Source: Caccoplasma_A sp045587545
GTDB lineage: Bacteria; Bacteroidota; Bacteroidia; Bacteroidales; G3-4614
Length of the DNA: 59,347 nucleotides
NCBI GenBank assembly: GCA_045587545.1
Contig: JAZNCN010000023.1
Location: 1 to 59,347 of the forward strand
Direction: 5' to 3'
Shown piece after piece: positions 25,179-32,765 of the stretch. The position numbers and the translations under genes are program-made. Below the pieces are notes generated by a model that was not told where the DNA came from, did not search any database, and saw only the letters and a program-made list of their open reading frames with translations. The stretch's first letter is position 1. The number at the start of each line of letters is the position of its first letter.

Positions 25179-25777
25179 CAATCCTCAAGAGTTATGGGAG
25201 AGTTCAGCATTTCGTAAAACTCTCTGCGTTTAGCTTCATTATCAAATTTACCACTATATAGGCATGTTGTAGTAACAGCATTTTGCTTTTGCACTCCTCG
25301 CATTTGCATACATAAATGACGAGCTTCAACTACAACCATTACACCATTATTGGGTACATTCTGATTGAATGCCTCTAATATCTCTTGAGTCATTCTTTCT
25401 TGCAATTGTAATCGACGAGCATACACCTCAACAAGTCGTGCCAATTTGCTTAACCCAACAACCTTTTTATCCGGGATATAGCCTATATGTACTTTTCCAA
25501 AGAAAGGGAGCATATGGTGTTCGCATAAAGAGTAAAACTCGATATCTTTTACCATCACTATGCGTTCTTTGCCTCCGTACTCCTCCTCAAATTGAGCCGA
25601 CAACTTATCTGCAGCCGATTTTCCGTAACCCGATACTAAAAACTGCATAGCGCGAGCTATCCTTTCGGGTGATTTTTTAAGACCTTCTCTATCAGGATCT
25701 TCGCCTAATAGTTCGATAATTGCCTTGTAATGCTCGGCTATTTTCTGTTGTCTCTCCTCTGAAGTTAATTTTTCCAT
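25175..25777 (-). CDS. folE: GTP cyclohydrolase I
   Basis: A 200-residue enzyme that converts GTP to dihydroneopterin triphosphate, the first step to folate. Zinc ligands lie in YSLCEHHMLPF and in HLCMQMRGVQ; SPERIARAMQFL and VVGLSKLARLVEVYARRLQLQERMT are family hallmarks. The ATG at 25777 lies 2 bp beyond the stop of the SPOR gene; an extra TTG at 25783 overlapping that stop is less likely. It is last in the operon DUF1599 - BT_3928-like - tpiA - SPOR - folE. Confidence 0.96.
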   Translation of the reverse strand: MEKLTSEERQQKIAEHYKAIIELLGEDPDREGLKKSPERIARAMQFLVSGYGKSAADKLSAQFEEEYGGKERIVMVKDIEFYSLCEHHMLPFFGKVHIGYIPDKKVVGLSKLARLVEVYARRLQLQERMTQEILEAFNQNVPNNGVMVVVEARHLCMQMRGVQKQNAVTTTCLYSGKFDNEAKRREFYEMLNSPITLEDC

Positions 25778-25779
25778 AA

Positions 25780-26238
25780 TCAATACTTCTCCACAATGTT
25801 ATCTTTTACTATTCGCATATCGTGATATTGAGGATACATCTTTTTTAGTTCGCGCAATTTTATTGCAGCCTCCTCGTATGAAGAAAAATTACCCACTCTG
25901 ACTCTCCAAAATGGCGAGTTAAAAGTAACATATGCTGTAAGTTCAGGATATGCTGTTTCTATTGTTTTTGCTCTCTCTTGAGCCATCTCTTTTGCCTTTT
26001 TCTGACTATTATCAGAAAAAACCTGTATTCTGTATCCGGGCACTAATCGTTCGTCCATTGATACAGTATCGCGTAACAACATTGCCGAGAGTTCGGGCGA
26101 TTGATGCACTTTTACAACAGCTCCGTTCTGTGGTCGCTCCAATTTTGACACAATTGATGTATCGGCAGGTGCAGCTATTGCTGAGAGAGAAAATGTCAAT
26201 ATAAATGCTGATAGCAAATTTGCGATTCTCTTATTCAT
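25780..26238 (-). CDS. Secreted SPOR-domain protein
   Basis: A 152-residue protein with a signal peptide (RIANLLSAFILTFSLSAIAA) and a C-terminal SPOR domain (about residues 68-148: YRIQVFSDNSQKKAKEMAQ... FWRVRVGNFSSYEEAAIKL). SPOR domains bind denuded peptidoglycan glycan strands, often at division sites. The protein is small, with no enzymatic domain. Neighbours tpiA and folE are unrelated in function, but this order recurs in Bacteroidales. Confidence 0.9.
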   Translation of the reverse strand: MNKRIANLLSAFILTFSLSAIAAPADTSIVSKLERPQNGAVVKVHQSPELSAMLLRDTVSMDERLVPGYRIQVFSDNSQKKAKEMAQERAKTIETAYPELTAYVTFNSPFWRVRVGNFSSYEEAAIKLRELKKMYPQYHDMRIVKDNIVEKY

Positions 26239-26259
26239 TGCAGACTAAGATTTTATTAT

Positions 26260-26291
26260 AAGAGTGTGCCCGACTTAGTCGGGACACTCTT
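26260..26291 (-). terminator. Strong hairpin between tpiA and the SPOR gene
   Basis: Stem AAGAGTGT-CCCGAC / GTCGGG-ACACTCTT (26260-26274 with 26278-26291) with one bulged G and loop TTA. It lies 43 bp after the tpiA stop. The T run is better on the plus strand (TCTTTTATTG), so partial termination or mRNA processing within the operon is possible. Confidence 0.6.
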
Positions 26292-26334
26292 TTATTGTTT
26301 GGATATTTAGAAGTTGTACAACTTCTTAGTTTAA

Positions 26335-27090
26335 TTAAAATGCGTCAACAATACCCATGAATTGCTCTACGTCAAGTGATGCTCCACCTATTAGACCACC
26401 ATCAACGTCTTTGTTTGCGAACAACTCTTTTGCATTTGAAGGTTTACAGCTTCCTCCGTAAAGAATTGAAGTTGCTTCTGCTACCTCTTCGCCATATTTC
26501 TCAGCTACAGTTTTACGGATAAATGCATGCATCTCTTGTGCTTGCTCAGCTGTTGCAGTTTTTCCTGTTCCGATTGCCCATACAGGCTCATATGCAAGAA
26601 TAATTTTGCTCCAATCCTCTGCTGACAAGTTAAATAAAGACTCTTCAATTTGAGCTTTTACTACATCAAACTCTTTACCTGCTTCGCGCTCCTCAAGAAC
26701 CTCTCCTATACAGAAGATAACTTTTAGGTTGTTTGCCAACGCCAAAAGCACTTTCTCTTTAAGAATTTCAGCAGTCTCTCCGTAGTATGCACGACGCTCT
26801 GAGTGTCCAAGGATAACATACTCAGCTCCTGTTGATGCAACCATAGCTGCTGACACCTCTCCTGTATATGCTCCTGATACTTTATCGGCACAGTTCTCTG
26901 CCGATACTCCTAATTTTTTAGTATCAACAGTTGCTGCGATTGTTGCCAAGTGGATAAAAGGAGTTCCTATAATTACATCGCAATTAGGAGTACGCTCGTT
27001 TAATGCTGCCTCAACTCCTTTTGCCAACTCTACACCCTCTTGAAGTGTTTTGTTCATTTTCCAGTTTCCTGCTACAATGTTTTTTCTCAT
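26335..27090 (-). CDS. tpiA: Triosephosphate isomerase
   Basis: A 251-residue TIM-barrel glycolytic enzyme that interconverts dihydroxyacetone phosphate and glyceraldehyde 3-phosphate. Substrate Lys in GNWKMNK, catalytic His in ILGHSERR, catalytic Glu in LAYEPVWAIGTGKTA, and phosphate loop LYGGSCKPSNA with GGLIGGASL are all present. Third gene in the leftward five-gene operon. Confidence 0.98.
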   Translation of the reverse strand: MRKNIVAGNWKMNKTLQEGVELAKGVEAALNERTPNCDVIIGTPFIHLATIAATVDTKKLGVSAENCADKVSGAYTGEVSAAMVASTGAEYVILGHSERRAYYGETAEILKEKVLLALANNLKVIFCIGEVLEEREAGKEFDVVKAQIEESLFNLSAEDWSKIILAYEPVWAIGTGKTATAEQAQEMHAFIRKTVAEKYGEEVAEATSILYGGSCKPSNAKELFANKDVDGGLIGGASLDVEQFMGIVDAF

Positions 27091-27127
27091 CGTTTTAAAA
27101 TTTTTAGGTTTATAATAGTATATAAAT

Positions 27128-28534
27128 TTATTTATCTGCTTTTTCAGTATTATTTTCTCTCGCCCTCTCCACTACTTCGGTATGATTACTCTCCTGATTT
27201 TCGCCCTCGTCTTCAAGTTTCTCAGACTCTCTTCTCTGTTTTAATGATGCTAAAATTCCGACCACTCCTTTCTCGCACAAATATAATAAAACAAGTGGAA
27301 TTATATATATTGCCATTAAGAGAGAAAAACGTTTTGCAAAATTATATTTATGGAGTTCTGCCAAGGGTGTTGACTCAATATCTTCAGAATATTGCGATAC
27401 ATCAAGTAATTCTCGCGGATTTATTTTCCAATGTATTGAGCCGGCTTTAAGCATTGCTACCGCAGGATTTCCACGAGCTATCATCTCAATTACAGTTTCG
27501 TCCATTGTATAGCATGGGAAAGTTATTCCTGATGCCTCTAACTTCTCTTGCATTGCATTTTCATCGGGTGATAGTGCATAAAAGTTATAGGAATGTTCAT
27601 AGGCATAATCGTACAGATTAAATATCTTGTCGTCCCACGAATCATCATACTCGTTTACAGATGGCACAAGAAGAAGGAAACTATAATTTTCGTCATCTAA
27701 GATAAAATCTGTAATATCTTCATCTCCATCATATATTGTAAAATCGAGCGACTCTTTTACGGAGTTTAAATCTGTTATCTTTTCAATACGTTCAACAAAA
27801 TGCCATGTTGTATCGGAATATGGTATGTTATTTATATCAAACTCCTTCTCTACTCCATCTCTTTCATAAACAAATATATATTCGGCAGCAACATCAGAAC
27901 TCTGAACAGCCTCTCTTAAATTTATTCCACTCTTATACGGACGAAAATCAAGCAGAGGTTGATACATATATGATAGAGCCGATACCATCAATGCATATAA
28001 AAGAGAGAAAAGAGCGGGTAGCCACCTTACTGATTTTATAAATACCGCATTGCACCAATGGTTATATTTTAATAAAAAGATAGAGGCAACAAACAGAAAT
28101 AGGTTCTTATAAAAGGTTTGCCAATTTGTTATAACTATTGCCTCTCCAAAACAGCCGCAATCTTGTACTGGATTGGCTATTGCCAAATAGAGAGTTAGCG
28201 GGGTCATAACCAACATAAAGAGGAAGAATAACCACGGCGACAATTTGCGATATAATCCGAACAGAAGGGTGCAACCTAATGTAAATTCTCCCGCTGCAAG
28301 CAACACTCCTATTAGTATGGCAAAGGTTGATACAAAATCTGCTCCTAATACCGATGAGGGGGATAGAATATCTATTCCCAAACCGACAAAATACTCTTGA
28401 AACTTTATAGAAGAACCTATAGGGTCAATTGCTTTTACAAATCCCGAAAATAAAAAAGTAAACCCCGCAACAATACGCAAAAGTATTACTACGGGCTTTA
28501 TTATTTTGGGTAATGTATTTGAGCTATTCTCCAT
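27128..28534 (-). CDS. BT_3928-like DoxX-type membrane protein
   Basis: A 468-residue protein. The first ~200 residues hold several membrane segments of DoxX/MauE type (VVILLRIVAGFTFLFSGFVKAIDP) and the cysteine motif QDCGCFGEAI, also seen in MauE-like disulfide-related proteins. The middle ~200 residues look thioredoxin-like or soluble (FLLLVPSVNEYDDSWDDKI). Another membrane helix and a charged Glu-rich tail follow. It corresponds to what is called the BT_3928 family, next to tpiA in Bacteroides. A role in thiol redox or quinone processes is only suggested by the DoxX/MauE likeness. The start at 28534 overlaps the DUF1599 stop by 11 bp. Confidence 0.85.
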   Translation of the reverse strand: MENSSNTLPKIIKPVVILLRIVAGFTFLFSGFVKAIDPIGSSIKFQEYFVGLGIDILSPSSVLGADFVSTFAILIGVLLAAGEFTLGCTLLFGLYRKLSPWLFFLFMLVMTPLTLYLAIANPVQDCGCFGEAIVITNWQTFYKNLFLFVASIFLLKYNHWCNAVFIKSVRWLPALFSLLYALMVSALSYMYQPLLDFRPYKSGINLREAVQSSDVAAEYIFVYERDGVEKEFDINNIPYSDTTWHFVERIEKITDLNSVKESLDFTIYDGDEDITDFILDDENYSFLLLVPSVNEYDDSWDDKIFNLYDYAYEHSYNFYALSPDENAMQEKLEASGITFPCYTMDETVIEMIARGNPAVAMLKAGSIHWKINPRELLDVSQYSEDIESTPLAELHKYNFAKRFSLLMAIYIIPLVLLYLCEKGVVGILASLKQRRESEKLEDEGENQESNHTEVVERARENNTEKADK

Positions 28535-29066
28535 ATTCAAGTTTAATAAGTGCAAATATAGAGTAGTTTATCATATCCATATAGTTGGCATCTACACCTT
28601 CCGACACAAGCGTTTTGCCTTCATTATCTTCAATCTGTTTAGTTCTATTGAGCTTAGTAAGAATTATATCGGTATATGATGATATTCTCATGCTACGCCA
28701 AGCCTCGCCATAGTCGTGATTCTTAGCCAACATCAAAGATGTAGTTTCGGTCAAATATTTATCATACAACTCAATAGCCTTATCTGCTGAGATATCCTCT
28801 TTATCAGAGTGTCCCAACTCTAATTGAATAAGAGCAATTATACCATAGTTTACAATGGCTATATAGCCTGAACGTATATCCTCATCTACCAAAGCCTCTC
28901 CGCATATTTCAACACTGCGAATGCGTTTTGCTTTGATAAAAATTTGATCTGTAATAGAGGTTGGACGCATAATACGCCATGATGCTCCATAATCTTTTAA
29001 CTTCTTAACAAAAAGTTCTCTACAAACCGATGTGATATGATTGAATTGTTCTACTGTATTTGCCAT
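28524..29066 (-). CDS. DUF1599 protein with internal duplication
   Basis: A 180-residue soluble protein made of two homologous halves. Residues ~15-85 (KKLKDYGASWRIMRPTSITD... YIAIVNYGIIALIQLELG) and ~105-178 (LAKNHDYGEAWRSMRISSYTD... YMDMINYSIFALIKLEYG) align throughout. The repeated DYGxxWRxMR and TDxIxxKxxR patterns suggest two copies of one nucleotide- or phosphate-binding fold. DUF1599 has also been described as a nucleotide-modification-associated domain, as I recall. No direct function is known. It heads the operon running to folE. Confidence 0.85.
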   Translation of the reverse strand: MANTVEQFNHITSVCRELFVKKLKDYGASWRIMRPTSITDQIFIKAKRIRSVEICGEALVDEDIRSGYIAIVNYGIIALIQLELGHSDKEDISADKAIELYDKYLTETTSLMLAKNHDYGEAWRSMRISSYTDIILTKLNRTKQIEDNEGKTLVSEGVDANYMDMINYSIFALIKLEYGE

Positions 29067-29118
29067 TTTTTAGTTGTTTGTTGTCAGTTTTTAGTTGTTA
29101 GCAATTCATTTCTCATTA

Positions 29119-29156
29119 CTAATTGGCACAAAGTGCCGAACTAATTCCTAATTAAC
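29119..29156 (+). repeat. Dispersed 38-nt hairpin repeat, copy 2
   Basis: Aligns without gaps to 2523-2560 and 52343-52380. The central stem here is GGCAC / GTGCC (29125-29129 with 29133-29137), loop AAA. The stem bases differ from the other copies while pairing is kept. Confidence 0.6.
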
Positions 29157-29197
29157 GAGTATTAGTTTGTTGAGTCTGCTCACGCTCAAGAATACTC
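29157..29197 (+). repeat. Hairpin holding a 23-bp word shared with 32708-32730
   Basis: GAGTATT (29157-29163) pairs with AATACTC (29191-29197), and TTGAG with CTCAA inside. The segment 29165-29187 matches the minus strand of 32708-32730 at 22 of 23 bases. It lies in the leader of the DUF1599 operon. Confidence 0.55.
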
Positions 29198-29208
29198 AAA
29201 TAATTATG

Positions 29209-29216
29209 CAAAGTTA
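29209..29216 (-). promoter_or_regulatory. -7 box for the DUF1599-folE operon
   Basis: TAACTTTG on the minus strand is a perfect -7 box. A TTCG 20 bp upstream (29240-29237) is only a partial -33 match. The leader would be about 140 nt and would contain both repeats at 29119-29197. Confidence 0.5.
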
Positions 29217-29290
29217 GGTAAAATTCGTAATATAAACGAAGTTTATAAAAGAATATTCAAGAATGATGGTTATATCAACACATTTATCAT

Positions 29291-29728
29291 CTACTCGTCG
29301 CTATCAGAGCAACACTTCAAATCTAAAGTACCAAGATAGTCGTCCCAATCGATGTCAATCTCGGAGTAAATAGTTATTGGCAATAACTCAAATGTTGATA
29401 ATGCTTCGTTAAGCATCTCGCCAAAAGCGCCGGTGTGGCGGCTATAAAATACCCATATTCGTTTGCCTGCCCCAGTGTATATACCTGTCAGAATAGCAAG
29501 TTTATTCTTTTCGGCACCTGTACGAAGAGCATCGCCTACACTCTCCATCAGTTTCGCCTCCTCATCGGTTGGCATACCCTCGCCACCATAACTCCAAGTT
29601 ACCTCTATTCTGTTCTTAAACTTTCCGCTTACTCTGAAAGCTTCAATATTATCTCTTCCGCTTATTATTACGGTTTTACCTGCTTCATCTTCTGCTAAGG
29701 CGGTAAACCATTCGTCTGTAAGTTTCAT
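29291..29728 (-). CDS. DUF695-family protein
   Basis: A 145-residue soluble, acidic protein matching the DUF695 pattern. RIEVTWSYGGEGMPTDEEA is followed by LAILTGIYTGAGKRIWVFYSRHTGAFGEMLNEAL, and the end has IYSEIDIDWDDYLGTL. DUF695 proteins have no established activity. It sits upstream of the DUF1599 operon in the same direction but is separated by about 225 bp that hold repeats and a -7 box, so it is probably its own unit. Confidence 0.8.
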   Translation of the reverse strand: MKLTDEWFTALAEDEAGKTVIISGRDNIEAFRVSGKFKNRIEVTWSYGGEGMPTDEEAKLMESVGDALRTGAEKNKLAILTGIYTGAGKRIWVFYSRHTGAFGEMLNEALSTFELLPITIYSEIDIDWDDYLGTLDLKCCSDSDE

Positions 29729-29872
29729 ATAATGCTTTTGTTTTGTGTAAAGATAATCTTTTTTTATGAATAATCTTTAATTTAATCATCATCGTTTTTT
29801 TATAGAGCAGATTTTAATTATCTTCGCAACCGAAACCTAATTCTAAGAATTGAAAACTAAATACAAAATATT

Positions 29873-32029
29873 ATGCTTAAAAAACTTTTATTTATTACTG
29901 CTCTTGCTGTTGCAATGCCCGCAACTATGATAGCAGACGAAGGAATGTGGTTGTTGCCCTTTTTGAAGCAACAAAATAGCGAGTCGTTAAAGAAGATGGG
30001 GTTAAAGTTGGAGGTTGACGACATATACTCTCCGGACGAAGTATCGTTAAAAGATGCCATTGTTATATTTGGCAGAGGGTGTACAGGTGAGGTTATCTCT
30101 GACGAAGGTTTAATTTTAACCAATCACCACTGCGGTTATTCAAGCATTCAGCAACATAGTTCGGTTGAACACGATTACTTAACTGATGGTTTTTGGGCTT
30201 ACTCAAAAAGCGAAGAGTTACCAACTCCCGGTTTAGAAGTACGTTTCATTGATAAGATTGTTGATGTTACTGACTCTGTTTTGGTTGCTGTTAAAGAGTG
30301 TGGCGACCCAATGAAGGCTTACGACGAGATGTTCTTGAACAAGATAAGCCGTCGTTTGGCAGGCGAAGATTTTATAAAAGCAAACCCATTTGTTGAGGTT
30401 GTTACTAAACCTTTTTACGGAGGTAACAAATTCTTTATGTTCTACCAAACAGTTTATAAAGATGTTCGCATGGTAGGTACACCTCCATCTTCAATTGGAA
30501 AATATGGTTATGACACCGACAATTGGATGTGGCCTCGCCATACAGGCGACTTCTCGTTGTTCCGTGTTTATACCGATAAAGATGGCAATGCCGCAGAATA
30601 TAGCCCTGAGAATATCCCTATGAAACCAAAATATCACTTGCCCATATCTCTTAAAGGTATTAAGCAAGGTGATTACTCTATGACAATAGGTTTCCCCGGA
30701 ACTACAAACCGCTACGATATATCTGAGGAGATTATACACTACCGCGACATTGTTAATGCTGCGCGTATTGAGATGCGTGGTGTTCGACTTGAAACTCTTA
30801 ACAAACTTATGCAGGCTGACGACAAAGTCCGTATCCAATATGCCTCTAAGTTTGCAAGTTCAAGCAACTATTGGAAAAATGCTATTGGAATGAACCGCGG
30901 TGTTAAAAAACTTTCGGTTATTGATAGCAAATTAAAAGCCGAAAAAGAGTATCGCGAGTGGGCATACGCAAACAATATGCCTCAGTATGCCGAAGCATTG
31001 GATAACATGATTATTGCTTTACAAAATCTTTATCCCATAAAATATCAACGTCAAATGCTTCGCGAAGCATTATCTACAGCTGTTGAGTTCTCAAAAGTTC
31101 CGAATGCCGATGCTCTTATAAAGGCTTTAGACAGCAAAGATAAAGAGAGCATTAATAAAGAGATTAAGGCTTTCAAAAAGTCATATGCAAAATTCAACGA
31201 TAAAGATTATGACCCCGAAGTTGACCGTCAGGTTTCAAAGGCAATGATTAAGAAATATATTTCAATGTTCCCTGCCGAGCAACGTCCCGATGTATTTGCT
31301 CTCATTGACAAGGAATATAAAGGAGATACCGACAAATTCATTGACGATTGTTTCAATAAATCAATATTTGCCGACTCTGTGAAGTTTAATAAATTTATGG
31401 AAAAACCTTCGACAAAAGTGTTGAAAAACGACCTAATGTTGAAATACGCAAACTCTGTAAGAGCTAAAAACAGAGACCTCTCTCTCTCAACAAAAGCTTA
31501 TAACAAAGATCTTACTTTAGCTAAACAGGTTTATATTGAGGGATTGTTAAAAATGAGAGAGGGTACTCCTGTCTATCCCGATGCAAACTTTACTATACGT
31601 ATGTCAGCAGGACAGGTACAGCCTTACAAACCTGCCGATGCAGTATCGTATAACTACTTTACCACAATGGAGGGTATCTTTGAAAAAGAGGATAGCACTA
31701 ACTATGAATTTATTGTTCCTGCTAAACTTAAAGAGATTTGGCAAAACAAAGACTACGGACGTTATGCCGAAGAAGATGGCACTATGTATGTAAACTTTAT
31801 CTCATCTAACGATATTACAGGTGGAAACTCAGGCAGCCCCGTTATCAATGGCAATGGAGAACTTATTGGTTTGGCATTTGATGGCAACTGGGAGGCTATG
31901 AGTGGCGATATTATTTTTGAGCCCAATATGCAACGTACTATTTCGGTTGATATACGTTATGTTATGCTTATTATTGAAAAATATGCCGGTGCTCTAAATA
32001 TTATTGAAGAGATTGACTTTGTTGAGTAA
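29873..32029 (+). CDS. S46 dipeptidyl-peptidase, DPP7-like
   Basis: A 718-residue secreted serine dipeptidase. After a signal peptide (KKLLFITALAVAMPATMIA) the mature start DEGMWLLPF is typical of S46. The catalytic His region TNHHCGY covers residues 83-89, and the Ser is residue 653 in TGGNSGSPVING. Eighteen residues after the Ser, Gly671 (FDGNWE) occupies the S1 position that is Arg in DPP11 (Asp/Glu specificity), as I recall. A Gly there points to DPP7-like cleavage after hydrophobic residues. Such peptidases supply dipeptides in asaccharolytic or amino-acid-using Bacteroidales. A near -7 box TATCTTCG lies at 29819-29826. Confidence 0.94.
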   Translation: MLKKLLFITALAVAMPATMIADEGMWLLPFLKQQNSESLKKMGLKLEVDDIYSPDEVSLKDAIVIFGRGCTGEVISDEGLILTNHHCGYSSIQQHSSVEHDYLTDGFWAYSKSEELPTPGLEVRFIDKIVDVTDSVLVAVKECGDPMKAYDEMFLNKISRRLAGEDFIKANPFVEVVTKPFYGGNKFFMFYQTVYKDVRMVGTPPSSIGKYGYDTDNWMWPRHTGDFSLFRVYTDKDGNAAEYSPENIPMKPKYHLPISLKGIKQGDYSMTIGFPGTTNRYDISEEIIHYRDIVNAARIEMRGVRLETLNKLMQADDKVRIQYASKFASSSNYWKNAIGMNRGVKKLSVIDSKLKAEKEYREWAYANNMPQYAEALDNMIIALQNLYPIKYQRQMLREALSTAVEFSKVPNADALIKALDSKDKESINKEIKAFKKSYAKFNDKDYDPEVDRQVSKAMIKKYISMFPAEQRPDVFALIDKEYKGDTDKFIDDCFNKSIFADSVKFNKFMEKPSTKVLKNDLMLKYANSVRAKNRDLSLSTKAYNKDLTLAKQVYIEGLLKMREGTPVYPDANFTIRMSAGQVQPYKPADAVSYNYFTTMEGIFEKEDSTNYEFIVPAKLKEIWQNKDYGRYAEEDGTMYVNFISSNDITGGNSGSPVINGNGELIGLAFDGNWEAMSGDIIFEPNMQRTISVDIRYVMLIIEKYAGALNIIEEIDFVE

Positions 32030-32056
32030 GATTACTATTTTTTTCAGTTGTTAGAT

Positions 32057-32092
32057 AATCGAGTTGCTCGTATAGGAGCAACTCGATTTTGT
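32057..32092 (+). terminator. Terminator of the S46 peptidase gene
   Basis: Perfect 13-bp stem AATCGAGTTGCTC / GAGCAACTCGATT (32057-32069 with 32076-32088), loop GTATAG, followed by TTGTTTT. Confidence 0.9.
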
Positions 32093-32348
32093 TTTAAGGG
32101 TGATTAAGGTTTAAAAAGGGCATAAAAGGCTTTTACTATGAAAATAACTAAGATGATAGGAATAATAGAATAACTGAGTTGTAACTATATGCAACTCGGT
32201 TTAAACTAACAACTAAGATGCGTGGGTAGCACCGTACAACTAAAAACTGGCAACTGCGGACAGAGCATTTTTTTGACGGACGTGACTCCGTCGCATAGGA
32301 GTTTATACCTCCGTCGTGCAGAGCACTGCACTCCCCATTTTTAGGCAC

Positions 32349-32449
32349 AAATTGACATTTAGTCAATTTTAATTACAATGTAATTACCTAAAAATGCCCC
32401 ATACTGCGGTCGGATTAACATTCAGTTAATCCTATTTGTTTCACAAATA
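32349..32449. repeat. Two twin-hairpin modules of identical geometry
   Basis: Module 1 (32349-32386): AAATTGAC-ATTTA-GTCAATTT directly abutting TAATTAC-AAT-GTAATTA. Module 2 (32412-32449): GGATTAAC-ATTCA-GTTAATCC directly abutting TATTTGT-TTC-ACAAATA. Both modules are 38 nt, with an 8-bp stem and 5-nt loop followed at once by a 7-bp stem and 3-nt loop. Stem sequences differ; geometry and the first loop (ATTTA/ATTCA) are conserved. Confidence 0.75.
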
Positions 32450-32457
32450 CCTTGTAT

Positions 32458-32476
32458 GCATGCTGTGTCCCTACTT
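32458..32476 (+). repeat. Short dispersed motif GCATGCT...CCTACTT, copy 2
   Basis: GCATGCTGTGTCCCTACTT matches 2592-2611 and 33587-33606. It is enclosed by TATGCA (32455-32460) and TGCATA (32476-32481), which could form an outer hairpin. Confidence 0.5.
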
Positions 32477-32532
32477 GCATAGTCGCAGAATTTTGCACCT
32501 AAACTTATCTGATTATAAACGTCTTAATGTAG

Positions 32533-32552
32533 GGACGTACCATGGTACGTCC
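32533..32552. repeat. Perfect 20-bp palindrome
   Basis: GGACGTACCATGGTACGTCC is a perfect palindrome with no spacer, preceded by TGTAG. REP-like words of the form TGTAGGGACG...CGTCC occur as scattered copies in many genomes, as I recall. Only one copy is present in this window. Confidence 0.75.
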
Positions 32553-32723
32553 GAAAAAACAACCAAAATCGGGGAAATACATTGATTCTCTTTTCGGCGG
32601 ACACACCCCCGTCGCACAGAGCACTGTGCGACGAGGGAGTGCTTTAACCGACAACTAACAAATCTGCGAGTAAGCAAGTGCAGAGTTATGCTTGCGTAGA
32701 CTCTGCCGAGCGTGAGCAGATTC

Positions 32724-32741
32724 AACAAACGAATGTTTGTT
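32724..32741. repeat. Hairpin 24 bp downstream of the lipoprotein stop
   Basis: Perfect AACAAAC-GAAT-GTTTGTT, a 7-bp stem with a 4-nt loop. A stem of this size just past the variable region is a recognised part of DGR targets. It also overlaps the 23-bp word shared with 29165-29187 and an outer pairing AATCTGC/GCAGATT (32661-32667 with 32716-32722). Confidence 0.5.
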
Positions 32742-32765
32742 AACTAAATTCAAACTCGTTTAAAA

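Larger units (their letters stand above)
32093..32765. other. Gene-free, hairpin-rich island
   Basis: About 670 bp without a credible gene on either strand. It is higher in GC than its neighbours and holds at least nine short inverted repeats, often perfect. Examples are AACTGAGTTG/CAACTCGGTT (32172-32201), GACGGA/TCCGTC (32275-32292), GTGCAG-AGCA-CTGCAC (32316-32331), two twin-hairpin modules, a 20-bp palindrome and GTCGCACAG-AGCA-CTGTGCGAC (32611-32632). It also has words found in other spacers of the window. It lies just beyond the 3' end of the lipoprotein gene with DGR-like codon use. I see nothing that identifies a known RNA. Confidence 0.6.

Noticed and set aside
32349..32449. CRISPR array or tRNA-like element in the twin-hairpin modules
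   Set aside because: No repeated sequence is shared between the modules, no cas genes are near, and no cloverleaf forms.
32148..32728. Short open frames in the 32.1-32.7 kb island
   Set aside because: They run through the hairpins, have no start context and no known family, and are Ser/Cys/Arg-rich as expected from translated inverted repeats.
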